Positions 50,145-59,700 of a DNA stretch of 64,000 nt are shown here, one piece after another. Below the pieces are notes generated by a model. It was not told where the DNA came from. It ran no database searches and saw nothing but the letters and a program-made list of their open reading frames with translations. The stretch is from contig JBJOFG010000010.1 in assembly GCA_046048875.1 (NCBI GenBank), positions 102,170-166,169 on the forward strand, given 5' to 3'. The stretch's first letter is position 1, and every line of letters starts with the position of its first letter. The position numbers were made by a program, and so were the translations under genes. The DNA comes from CAIZGX01 sp046048875. Lineage in GTDB: Bacteria; Bacteroidota; Bacteroidia; Flavobacteriales_D; Sanyastnellaceae.

Positions 50145-52490
50145 ATGCATTTATTTTTTCTTGTTCTCTTTTTGGGAATGGGATATTGTGCGCAGGCGCA
50201 ACTGCACGGAATTGTAGTTGATGCTTCTACGCAATTACCCCTTTCACATGTGCATGTTGAAGTACATGAGCTAAATACCGAGGTGATTACCGACGGTAAA
50301 GGATATTTTATTGTGCAAGATATTTCTGTTGGAAAATATCATTTGCATGTGTTGAAGGATAATTATGCCGCAAAGTTTTTCGACTTTACGGTAGAGCACG
50401 ATTCCATTACGACCGTGCGCATTGAATTATTTCCTACCAATTTTCAATTGACCGAAGTGGTTATTGAAGACGGTACATCAAAGGTTGAAGTACGAAGGTC
50501 TTCACAAGCCATGATTTCTATTTCTGCTTCTGAATTGGCTTTGGCAAACGGTTTAACCCTCTCAGAAAAATTGAAATTGCAACCGGGAATATCTTCCATT
50601 TCAACGGGAGCGGGAATGAGCAAACCACAAATCAGGGCTTATTCTGGAGCGAGATGTTTCATTCAAGATTTAGGAATGAAGCACGAAGCGCAACAATGGG
50701 GAAGTGATCACGGCTTGGAGATAGATCCGTTTCAAATTGAAAACATTGAATGGAAGAAAGGAGCCGGAAATGTTTTGTACGGAAGTGATGCCATTGGAGG
50801 AGTGCTTACCATTCGTCTACCAGAAGTTCCTAAGGAAGGCATTCATGGAAATGTTGGCTCGCTGTATCAGTCCAACAACGGCGCTTTTGGAAATTCGGCA
50901 CAGCTAACTTTTCGAAGAGAAAAGACTTATGTAAAGTTTCGTGCAACGCAATTGAAGTATGAAGACATGCATTTGCCTGCAGATTCATTTGCTTATTTAA
51001 GGCGAATCTATCCACTCGCTGAAGGCGCACTTCAGAACACCGCAGGGGAAGATATTCACGAACAATTTGTGATTGGAAGGCTTCTTTCGAAAGGGAAAAT
51101 TCAACTTTCACAAAGTTTGTATTCGCAGCGTGCAGGTATGTTTGTTGGGGCCATTGGTGTTCCAACTGTCGGGAATGTTCAGTCTGATGAAGATTCGAGA
51201 GATATTGATTTTCCGAATGTTTCGCTGCGCCATTTCAAGTCGGCTTTGCATTTTTCTTCCAACAGAAAAATAGGTTGGTTTGAATTGAATGGGGGGATTC
51301 AAGAACATCGACGACAAGAATTTATTCTTCCGCGAAGAGAAGGCTTTCAGCCCTTGCCGAATTACAACGTCGCGCACGACTTGAGTTTGCGTTCAGCACA
51401 GATTAATTCTTTTTTACGCAGGACTTCAAGTTCAGGATTGAAAACGTTGTTCGGATTATTTTCAGAAGTGATGCTGCATTCGCGTGGCGGTTATGATTTT
51501 TTATTACCGAATTATTTTGGAAATCAAAGTGCGATTTACGTTCAACAGAACGCTTCACTTCAACATAGAAAAAAAGAGACTTTTCGAACAATGGGTTTGC
51601 GTATTGAGCAAGGTGCATTGTCATGCGATTCCTTCTTAAGTCCCGTATACGTGGCTTCCGATAGCATTGGGTCTTATCAGGTAAGAGCAAATCAAATCAA
51701 GCGGAATTTCTCAGGCTGGTCTTTCGAATGGGGAGAAGCCGTTGCATTGGGAAGTAAGCAGTCGTTGAAGTATAATCTGCAACGCGCGTGGCGAATGCCC
51801 AATGCAGCTGAACTTTTTGTGAACGGTGTTCACCATGGAACATTCCGACATGAACAAGGATTTTCTCATTTGAATCCTGAGGTCGCATATATGTGCGACT
51901 TGTCTTACGAGTTTCAAGCCAAGAAGGTGAGTGTTTCTTTGGCAGGATATGCGCATTATTTTTCCAATTACATTTTCCTTCGGGCGACTTCTCGTTTTTC
52001 GGAATTGCCAGATGGTGGGCAGATTTACAGTTATTCGGAAGATCGCGCTTTGTTTAGTGGCGGAGAGATGAGAAGTGATTTTCAACTAGATAATCGAATG
52101 AAATTAGTTTGGACCGCTCAATCTGTTTTTTCTTATTTGTTTTCATCAGGAACAGCTTCACCTTTCACTCCGCCAATATCTTCAAGTGTAAACCTTCAAC
52201 ATAAATTATTCGAACTGAAAAACAAGTTAAAAGTTATGTTAGAAGTGCAAGGTAATTGGGCTTCTGCGCAAGAAAGAGTCGATCGCAACGAGAAGCCCAC
52301 GGCTGGATATCAAACTTTAGATATTCGTTTAGCAATGGAATGGAAGTGGCGGAACATGACCTTGGAGAGCAACCTGGGTGTGAGCAATGTTTTCAATACT
52401 TTTTATTACAATCATACCAGCAATTACAGAAGATTGAATCTTCCGGAAATGGGAAGAAATGTATTTATTCAAACAATTATGAAATTTTAA
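50145..52490 (+). CDS. TonB-dependent outer-membrane receptor
   Basis: A 781-residue receptor. Signal peptide MHLFFLVLFLGMGYCAQAQ, then a carboxypeptidase-regulatory-like domain (~20-100: LHGIVVDASTQLPLSHVHVEV), a plug domain (~115-225: GLTLSEKLKLQPGISSISTGAGMSKPQIRAYSGARCFI, GAGNVLYGSDAIGGVLTI) and a beta-barrel to the C-terminal aromatic residue (RNVFIQTIMKF). No SusD partner follows, so it is unlikely to be a glycan system. Flanking His-rich proteins suggest a metal or metal-chelate substrate. Confidence 0.92.
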   Translation: MHLFFLVLFLGMGYCAQAQLHGIVVDASTQLPLSHVHVEVHELNTEVITDGKGYFIVQDISVGKYHLHVLKDNYAAKFFDFTVEHDSITTVRIELFPTNFQLTEVVIEDGTSKVEVRRSSQAMISISASELALANGLTLSEKLKLQPGISSISTGAGMSKPQIRAYSGARCFIQDLGMKHEAQQWGSDHGLEIDPFQIENIEWKKGAGNVLYGSDAIGGVLTIRLPEVPKEGIHGNVGSLYQSNNGAFGNSAQLTFRREKTYVKFRATQLKYEDMHLPADSFAYLRRIYPLAEGALQNTAGEDIHEQFVIGRLLSKGKIQLSQSLYSQRAGMFVGAIGVPTVGNVQSDEDSRDIDFPNVSLRHFKSALHFSSNRKIGWFELNGGIQEHRRQEFILPRREGFQPLPNYNVAHDLSLRSAQINSFLRRTSSSGLKTLFGLFSEVMLHSRGGYDFLLPNYFGNQSAIYVQQNASLQHRKKETFRTMGLRIEQGALSCDSFLSPVYVASDSIGSYQVRANQIKRNFSGWSFEWGEAVALGSKQSLKYNLQRAWRMPNAAELFVNGVHHGTFRHEQGFSHLNPEVAYMCDLSYEFQAKKVSVSLAGYAHYFSNYIFLRATSRFSELPDGGQIYSYSEDRALFSGGEMRSDFQLDNRMKLVWTAQSVFSYLFSSGTASPFTPPISSSVNLQHKLFELKNKLKVMLEVQGNWASAQERVDRNEKPTAGYQTLDIRLAMEWKWRNMTLESNLGVSNVFNTFYYNHTSNYRRLNLPEMGRNVFIQTIMKF

Positions 52491-52502
52491 AATCAAATCA
52501 AC

Positions 52503-52955
52503 ATGAAAAATCAATTTTTAAAAACCGCATTTTTAGTTGCCTTCGGAGCAGTTGGACTTTATGGCTGTCAGCAGGAAGACACAACTCCGCCTGTGATAAG
52601 CTCAGTTTCTGTGAACGATACCTTAGGACTGGATTTTGCGGTCTTGCCAGGAGACTCTCTTTACATAAGGTTTTCAGTTACCGATGAGAATTCATTGAGT
52701 CAGTTTCGTGCAAGTATACACGACGCGGCGGATGGTCATGGCCATGAAGGTGAGACGGATACTGTGGCTGTTGTTCCGAATACAGGATTATGGGTAGATA
52801 CCCGCGTTCAATCATTGTCGGGAACTACTGTAACGAAAACGCTTTTGTATGTTGTTCCCGATACCATTCAAGGGGTTTGGCATTGGGAGCTTCAAGCGAT
52901 AGATGAAAGTGGAAATTCAGCAGAAGAATTCATTGTCGAATTCGACGTGCAATAG
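52503..52955 (+). CDS. DUF4625-like lipoprotein
   Basis: A 150-residue predicted lipoprotein (signal ends AVGLYGC, then QQEDTTPPVISSVSVND). The Ig-like body contains a His cluster (HDAADGHGHEGETD) in a loop, and the pattern fits DUF4625. It is 12 nt after the TonB receptor gene and probably acts with it as a periplasm-facing or surface metal-binding partner. Confidence 0.75.
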   Translation: MKNQFLKTAFLVAFGAVGLYGCQQEDTTPPVISSVSVNDTLGLDFAVLPGDSLYIRFSVTDENSLSQFRASIHDAADGHGHEGETDTVAVVPNTGLWVDTRVQSLSGTTVTKTLLYVVPDTIQGVWHWELQAIDESGNSAEEFIVEFDVQ

Positions 52956-52980
52956 TGGTACGGTTTTTTAGTTAGGGCTA

Positions 52981-53010
52981 TTGGTACAACGAATCTGCGT
53001 TGTACCTTTA
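52981..53010 (+). promoter_or_regulatory. ctpA promoter overlapped by a 24-bp inverted repeat
   Basis: TTG (52981-52983), 19-nt spacer, TACCTTTA (53003-53010). The arms GGTACAACG (52983-52991) and CGTTGTACC (52998-53006) are perfect complements around AATCTG and fill the spacer. It could be an operator, or the terminator of the upstream gene given the trailing TTTAA, though the stem is only half GC. Confidence 0.5.
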
Positions 53011-53020
53011 ACCCGAACTT

Positions 53021-54655
53021 ATGAAAAAGAAATTAGTCCTGTTTTTAGTTGTCCAAACGCTTGTTTCAGCCACAGCTTGGGCACAACCTGATCCGAAAAC
53101 AACAACCGATAAATTCGCTTCGTTGTTGAACTACATCGAGTATATGTATGTTGATTCGGTTAACTCAAAAAAACTTACAGAGAAGGCAATTATTTCCCTG
53201 TTGGAGGAATTGGATCCCCATTCGACCTACATCAGCGCAGAAGAATTGCAGGAAGCCAACGAACCATTGGAAGGAAGCTTCGATGGAATTGGCGTTCAAT
53301 TCAACATTCTTCACGACACCATTATGGTGGTAGAGCCTATTCAAGGAGGACCTTCTGAGAAGTTGGGTATTCGAGGTGGAGATAAAATTGTGACCGTAGA
53401 TGGGGTGAATATGGCAGGCATTGGGGTGAAGAACAACGACGTTTTCAAAAAGCTTCGCGGTCCTCGTGGAACCAAAGTGAAAGTTGGAATTTTGAGAAAG
53501 GGTGTTCCAGGTGTTCAAACCTATGAAATTATTCGTGATAAAATTCCAATCTACTCCATAGATGCCGCGTACATGGCAGCTGAGGGAATTGGCTACATCA
53601 AAGTCTCTCGTTTCGCGAAGACGACAACTGAGGAATTACGAAAGGCATTAGACGATTTGAAAAAGAAAGGAATGCGTGATTTAGTGCTCGATCTTCAAGA
53701 CAACGGAGGAGGAATGTTGAGCGCGGCCATTGATATGTGTGACGAATTCTTGGATAAAGACAAGTTAATTGTATTTACAAAAGGACGCGCTTTCCCTGAA
53801 GAGAGAACAAATGCGAAGCAACGTGTGAAAGGAAGATTTGAAGAAGGAAGATTGGTTGTATTGATCGATGAGTCTTCTGCGAGTGCGAGTGAAATTGTGA
53901 GCGGTGCTATTCAAGATTGGGATCGTGGGGTTATTGTTGGAAGAAGATCTTTCGGAAAGGGGTTGGTGCAACGTCCGATTCCATTGCCTGATGGTTCCAT
54001 GGTTCGGTTGACCGTTCAGAAGTATTATACACCTGCCGGACGATGCATTCAGAAGCCATACGAAAAAGGTTTGGAAGATTACGAGATGGATTACTTGAAG
54101 CGTTTGAAGAATGGAGAGTTCTTCCACGCTGATAGCATTAAGTTTTCGGAAAAGGACAAGTACGAAACACGTTTAACGAAGCGCACAGTGTATGGTGGGG
54201 GCGGAATTATGCCTGACATTTTTGTGCCGTTGGATACTTCGGAGAACAGCAAGTACTTTTCAGATTTATTGCGTATTGGAATCACAAACGATTGGACCAT
54301 GGAGTATGTAGATACTCATCGCGATGAATTGAAGAAGAAGTATCCAACATCGAAAGAGTTCATTAAGAACTTTATGTTTTCTGAAAGCGAAATTCAGGAT
54401 TTCATTCAGGCTGCAGAGAAGAAGGACGTTAAATACAATGAGGCGGAATTTGGTCGTTCGAAGCAAGTAATTCTTATTCGAATGAAAGCATTAGTTGGAA
54501 GAGGTATATACGAGAACGAATCGTTCTATGAAATCATTAATGAACTGAATCCAGCCTTCAAACGTGGAATGGAAATTCTTGTGAATGGTGAATTCGAAAA
54601 GCTACCATTGGGATTCGATGAATACAAAATGGGAAAATCTAAATCGAAGAAATAA
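53021..54655 (+). CDS. C-terminal processing protease (S41)
   Basis: A 544-residue exported protease of the CtpA/Prc class. Signal peptide MKKKLVLFLVVQTLVSATAWAQ. PDZ domain ~80-165 (GIGVQFNILHDTIMVVEPIQGGPSEKLGIRGGDKIVTVDG). Peptidase core with the catalytic serine in DESSASASEIVSGAI and the lysine 25 residues later in SFGKGLVQ. A C-terminal extension (~360-540) without known domain follows. It processes or degrades periplasmic proteins. The DUF1573 gene follows 4 nt later. Confidence 0.94.
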   Translation: MKKKLVLFLVVQTLVSATAWAQPDPKTTTDKFASLLNYIEYMYVDSVNSKKLTEKAIISLLEELDPHSTYISAEELQEANEPLEGSFDGIGVQFNILHDTIMVVEPIQGGPSEKLGIRGGDKIVTVDGVNMAGIGVKNNDVFKKLRGPRGTKVKVGILRKGVPGVQTYEIIRDKIPIYSIDAAYMAAEGIGYIKVSRFAKTTTEELRKALDDLKKKGMRDLVLDLQDNGGGMLSAAIDMCDEFLDKDKLIVFTKGRAFPEERTNAKQRVKGRFEEGRLVVLIDESSASASEIVSGAIQDWDRGVIVGRRSFGKGLVQRPIPLPDGSMVRLTVQKYYTPAGRCIQKPYEKGLEDYEMDYLKRLKNGEFFHADSIKFSEKDKYETRLTKRTVYGGGGIMPDIFVPLDTSENSKYFSDLLRIGITNDWTMEYVDTHRDELKKKYPTSKEFIKNFMFSESEIQDFIQAAEKKDVKYNEAEFGRSKQVILIRMKALVGRGIYENESFYEIINELNPAFKRGMEILVNGEFEKLPLGFDEYKMGKSKSKK

Positions 54656-54659
54656 GTCT

Positions 54660-55151
54660 ATGAGAAAGCTAGTTTTTGTTTTAGGAAGTGCTATGCTTGT
54701 ATTCACGAGCTGCTCATCTTCTACAACCAACACTGGAGAAGTTATTCCAAGTCAGCCTGCACCTGTTGTTGTGCCAAAAGAAGTTCCAAAGCCGGGTTCG
54801 GGCGAGGAGTCTCAGTTGCGACCAAAGACAAAGATGAAGTTCAAAAAAATGGAGCACAATTTCGGTCGAATGAAGGAAGGTGAGAAGCGAGAGTTCGATT
54901 TTGAATTCACCAATACAGGGAAAGAAGATTTGTACATTGAAGACTGTAAGGGTTCATGCGGCTGCACTGTTCCTGAATGGCCGAAGGAAGCCATTAAACC
55001 AGGCGAATCTGCAGCCATTAAAGTGAAGTTCGACAGCACTAAGAAAGAAAAAGACCAAGAGAAGTCTGTGACCATTACAGCGAATACAGAACCTGACTTG
55101 AAGACGGTCATTAAAATAAAAGCCTACGTTGAACCGTCGGCTGCGAAATAA
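54660..55151 (+). CDS. DUF1573 lipoprotein
   Basis: A 163-residue lipoprotein: MRKLVFVLGSAMLVFTSC with lipobox, then a Pro/Lys linker and a DUF1573 Ig-like domain (KMEHNFGRMKEGEKREFDFEFTNTGKEDLYIEDCKGSCGCTVPEWPKEAIKPGESAAIKVKFDS). The CKGSCGC motif is the family hallmark. The frame is open 25 codons upstream inside the protease gene; this ATG gives the signal peptide. Function unknown, periplasmic or outer membrane. Confidence 0.9.
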   Translation: MRKLVFVLGSAMLVFTSCSSSTTNTGEVIPSQPAPVVVPKEVPKPGSGEESQLRPKTKMKFKKMEHNFGRMKEGEKREFDFEFTNTGKEDLYIEDCKGSCGCTVPEWPKEAIKPGESAAIKVKFDSTKKEKDQEKSVTITANTEPDLKTVIKIKAYVEPSAAK

Positions 55152-55163
55152 TAAAAAGAAGAC

Positions 55164-56750
55164 ATGGCGAGTGCGCAAGAAGAAATAGGAAGAAGAAGAA
55201 CCTTTGCAATTATCTCTCACCCAGATGCGGGTAAAACAACATTAACAGAGAAGCTCTTGCTTTTTGGAGGTGCAATACAAACTGCAGGTGCGGTTAAGAG
55301 TAACAAGATTACCAAGACAGCCGCTTCCGACTTTATGGAGATTGAACGTCAAAGAGGAATCTCGGTGGCAACCTCTGTCATGGTTTTTGAATATCAAGGG
55401 AAGCAAATCAATTTGCTCGATACTCCCGGTCACAAAGATTTCGCGGAAGATACTTATCGCACGCTTACTGCTGTGGACAGTGTAATCTTGGTGGTCGATA
55501 GCGTAAAGGGTGTGGAAACACAAACGGAGCGATTGATGGAGGTTTGTCGCATGCGCGATACACCGGTAATTGTTTTCGTAAATAAGATGGATTTGGAAGG
55601 GCGCGACGGATTCGATATTCTAGATGAATTGGAATCGAAGTTGTCGATTAAAGTTCAACCGTTGTCTTGGCCTATTTCGAAAGGATTCAGCTTTAAGGGC
55701 GTATACAAACTTTACGATAAGAGCATTAATTTATTTGCTTCCAACAAAACCAAAGTGGAAGAAGATGTAGTGAGTGTTGAAGATTTGAACGACCCAATTT
55801 TAGATCAGTTGGTGGGACAGTATGCGAATGAATTGCGTCACGATGTTGAGTTAATTAGCAGTGTTTATGATCCGTTCGATGTAGAAGCCTACAAGGCTGG
55901 GAAACTTGCTCCAGTATTCTTTGGGTCGGCCATGAATAACTTCGGGGTTCGTGAGTTGTTGGAAAAATTTATTGAGATAGCGCCAACGCCTCGTTCACGC
56001 GAAACAGAGACGAGAGAGGTAGATCCCGTTGAATCGAAATTCAGCGGATTTGTTTTCAAGATACATGCGAACATTGATCCACGTCACCGCGATCGCATTG
56101 CTTTCTTGCGTGTTTGCAGTGGAAAGTTTGAACGCAACAAATTTTACAAGCACGTTCGTTTAGCCAAGGAATTTAAATATCCAAATCCAGTAACCTTCAT
56201 GGCGCAAGCGAAGTCAACCATTGACGAAGCATATCCGGGCGATGTTGTTGGATTGTATGATACTGGGAATTTCAAAATTGGAGATACATTAACGGAAGGC
56301 GAGAACATGATGTTCAAGGGAATTCCAAGTTTCTCACCAGAGATTTTCAAAGAATTGGTAAATCGAGATCCTATGAAGACGAAGCAGCTAGATAAAGGTA
56401 TTCGTCAATTGACAGAAGAAGGAGTCGCTCAAGTATTCTTCCAGGAGCCCGGCTCTAGAAAGATTGTCGGTACCGTTGGTGAACTTCAGTTTGAAGTTAT
56501 TAAATACAGACTTGAAAATGAATACGGGGCAAAGTGTAGTTTCGAGCCGAAGTCTTATTACAAGGCTTGTTGGATTACCACAACAGATCCGGCGAAGCTT
56601 GCAGAGTTTCTTCGCATAAAAGGAAACAACATCGTAAAAGACAAAGAAGATCGCGATGTGTTCTTAGCGCCTAGTCAGTTTATGCTCGACATGGAGAAGC
56701 AGAATTATCCAGAACTTACGTTTCACTTCACAAGTGAATTGGACGCATAA
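55164..56750 (+). CDS. prfC: peptide chain release factor 3
   Basis: Translational GTPase that recycles RF1 and RF2 from the ribosome. The 528-residue product has G1 ISHPDAGKTTLTEKLL, G2 region with RQRGISVATSVM, G3 DTPGHKDFAEDTYRTL, G4 FVNKMD, and an RF3 C-terminal domain (GVAQVFFQEPGSRKIVGTVGELQFEVIKYRL). Length and order match RF3 rather than EF-G. It ends in a bidirectional terminator shared with the giant gene. Confidence 0.97.
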   Translation: MASAQEEIGRRRTFAIISHPDAGKTTLTEKLLLFGGAIQTAGAVKSNKITKTAASDFMEIERQRGISVATSVMVFEYQGKQINLLDTPGHKDFAEDTYRTLTAVDSVILVVDSVKGVETQTERLMEVCRMRDTPVIVFVNKMDLEGRDGFDILDELESKLSIKVQPLSWPISKGFSFKGVYKLYDKSINLFASNKTKVEEDVVSVEDLNDPILDQLVGQYANELRHDVELISSVYDPFDVEAYKAGKLAPVFFGSAMNNFGVRELLEKFIEIAPTPRSRETETREVDPVESKFSGFVFKIHANIDPRHRDRIAFLRVCSGKFERNKFYKHVRLAKEFKYPNPVTFMAQAKSTIDEAYPGDVVGLYDTGNFKIGDTLTEGENMMFKGIPSFSPEIFKELVNRDPMKTKQLDKGIRQLTEEGVAQVFFQEPGSRKIVGTVGELQFEVIKYRLENEYGAKCSFEPKSYYKACWITTTDPAKLAEFLRIKGNNIVKDKEDRDVFLAPSQFMLDMEKQNYPELTFHFTSELDA

Positions 56751-56751
56751 T

Positions 56752-56777
56752 AAAAAAGCCCCTCGGGGCTTTTTTTT
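56752..56777. terminator. bidirectional terminator between prfC and the giant repeat gene
   Basis: A-run, GCCCC-TC-GGGGC, T-run of eight. It works in both directions, and its T-run contains the first two bases of the stop codon of the convergent giant gene. Confidence 0.92.
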
Positions 56778-59700
56778 ATCTTATGATGGTTACGTGTCCT
56801 GTTATAATTCTATCTGGTTGCGGATCATCAGCTCGTGCTTTCTTGCGATACGCAATTTGGTAGGTGTAAACGTCGTTTTGTGCATAGTAATTATCATCAC
56901 CTTGAGGATTTTCTTTTGAATTCCCAATCCAAGCTTCATTGATATCATTGGTTTGAAAAATTAGAGCTCCCCAACGATTGTAGATAGAGAACTTATAAAA
57001 TTCAATTCCTTCAATGCTTGAGAATGATGGCTTAAATACATCGTTAACTCCGTTGTAGTCGAGTGGAGTGAATGCATTAGGCACAAACACCACAATTCCC
57101 TCAACAGTCACAATCTGTGTTGCAATGTCAAAGCAATCATATTCATTACTCACTGTTAATTCGACAAGGTAATTCCCTTCTGCTACATAAGTGTGACTTG
57201 GGTTTGCATCATTGCTCCAATTTGAATCGCCGAAATTCCAATAATAGTTTATTGCTCCAACACTATAATCGTAAAATTCGAAATATGGATAAACAATGTC
57301 AGCTGTAATGGTATTGCTTGTAAAGCTTGCAGTTGGAGTTGGATGAATAATAACTTCATTCGGGAATGAAACGGTATCGCTACAACCAAAGTTATTCGTT
57401 ACAATTGCTGTAATGCTATATATTCCAGGTTGATTGTAGAAATGCACTAAGTTTGTTGGGTTTAATAAATTCAATGTTGTTCCGTCCCCAAAATCCCATG
57501 TAGAGGTAGCGATACCTGTGCCATCGATTTCAAATTCCGTTGTTGCCCCACTACATAAATCGTCATCAACAGCATTGAGTGTCACCGTGGGTAAGTCATA
57601 AATCATAAAATCTTGACTTGTTGAATCGGTGCACCCAAACTGATTTGAAACAACCAGTTCAATTGGGTGTGGGCCAGGGGTGTTGAAAGAGGCGATATAA
57701 TTCAGTGAGTTCGTTGTGTGTGCTATTCCGTCGTAATTCCAGGTATAAGGTGCAATGGCATTAATGGATGTGTTTTCAAGTGTTGTCGTAACAGGACTAT
57801 AGAAGCATTCCTCATCAGGATTCATGTTGAAGGAAGCAAATGGCTGCGGATTTACTTGCACGATTTGATTTGTTGTTGCGCTGCACGCGAGAAGCGGAAG
57901 AATAGGGTAGAAAGTTGTCGCGTCTATTGTTATGTTGAAGTTTAAAGGAGTTGTACCTTGATTGAAGTAAATATGATTCGGATTTGAGGTGGTTGTTCCA
58001 TCCCCCCAGTTATAAATAAATGTTGATGTTGGTAGATTAGAGATAGAGATCAACAAAGGACTGCAATCGTCTATGTCACTATAAACTGCAGTTGACAGGT
58101 CAGGCGTGTCGTACACATTGATCGTTTCGCTTGCAGTTGCTGAACAGATTGTTCCTGAGGTGTTCTGAAAGGCAGTAAGTGATACTGATGTGGGCAGCCC
58201 TGTGGCATTTCCATTAACAAAAGTCATTGATGAATTCGCATTATTAATTGTTCCAAGTGGCCCAAAATCCCACATGTATGATATCCCGGTATTTTGATTA
58301 TTGGCTGTAGATGCAATGAAGTCAACGTTAGTTCCCTCGCAGATATTGATTGCAGAAGAGAAAATTTGAGGCAATGGTGTTGGAAATACTGAGACATTCT
58401 GTGTGATTGTTGCTACACAATTAAGTTGAGGGAGAACTCCGTATGTACTTGTTGATGTCAGGATAACAGGGTAAGTTAATAACCCGCTGCCGTTATTGGT
58501 GTAAATGTGAGAATTGTTGAAGTTCGAAATTCCATCTCCCCAATTGATTTGATTGCTTGCTGTTGGAAGATTTTCTAAAATGATTTCTAGTTCGCTACAA
58601 CCAGAGTTTGTATTAAAAGTAACGGATGCTAAGTCGGGTGTGTCATAAACTACAATTGATACAGTGACAATTTCGCTACATGTAACCCCAAGTGTGGTTT
58701 GACTTGCAGTTAATTCAATAGGATAAGTTGTTCCTGCGGCACTGCCTGTTGTGAATGTGAAAGAAGTGTTCTCCGCATTTGAGTTAGTCAAATTACCAAT
58801 ATTCCAGGAATAATTCACGCCAAGATTTTGATTGTTTGATGTTGAAGCACTAAAGTTTACCAATTGTCCTTCGCAACTGTTTGTGGCTGATGAAGCGATA
58901 ACAGGTAGAGGCGAAGGATGAACAGTAATAGGTTCAGTGATTGTGGAAGTACAAACTAAATTTGGCAGTGTTGGGTATGTTATAGACGAAGTAACGTTTA
59001 AGTTATAGGTCAATATAGCTCCGCTATTATTTGTATACGTATGGAAGTTGTTGGTATTAATTGAACCATCTCCCCAGTTTATGGTATTCAAATTTGCAGG
59101 CAGGTTAGCTACTTGAACATCAAGTAAACTGCAACCCGCAGTAGTGCTGTATGAAACAGCACTTAAATCTGGGTTGTTATAAACAAAGATGTTTGTGCTA
59201 ACAGAGTTCGAACAATTCGATGCCGTATTTGTAGGCGAGGAAACCACTAATGTCACAGGAATGCTCAATCCCTGAGCTGATCCATTTGCAAATGTGAATG
59301 ATGAGTTTTGTGTGTTTGATGCACCCAGCCCTCCAAAGTCCCAAGCGTAGTCAAAACCAGTTCCGCCCCCAGATATGCTGCCCGAAAAATCAATAGAACT
59401 TCCAGCACAAATGTTAATTTGGGACGCCGTGATATTCGGAATTGGATTAGCAAAAACAGAAAGGTTAGAATAAATTGTATCACTTGCGCAACCATCTGTT
59501 ACTACAAGATAAGGATTGTAGTTTTGCGTTGTGTTGTTAGTTGCGAAGTAAGTAAATTGAACAGCGCTTTGATTCGAAATTATCGTATTCAAAGGGTCGT
59601 CCATATGCCATATGGCAGATAAATTGGTGTTGAAAGTCGTGTTTGTTAATGTTACAGTAAGTGGAGAACAACCGGCATCAGTGCTAGTCACAAAACCTCC

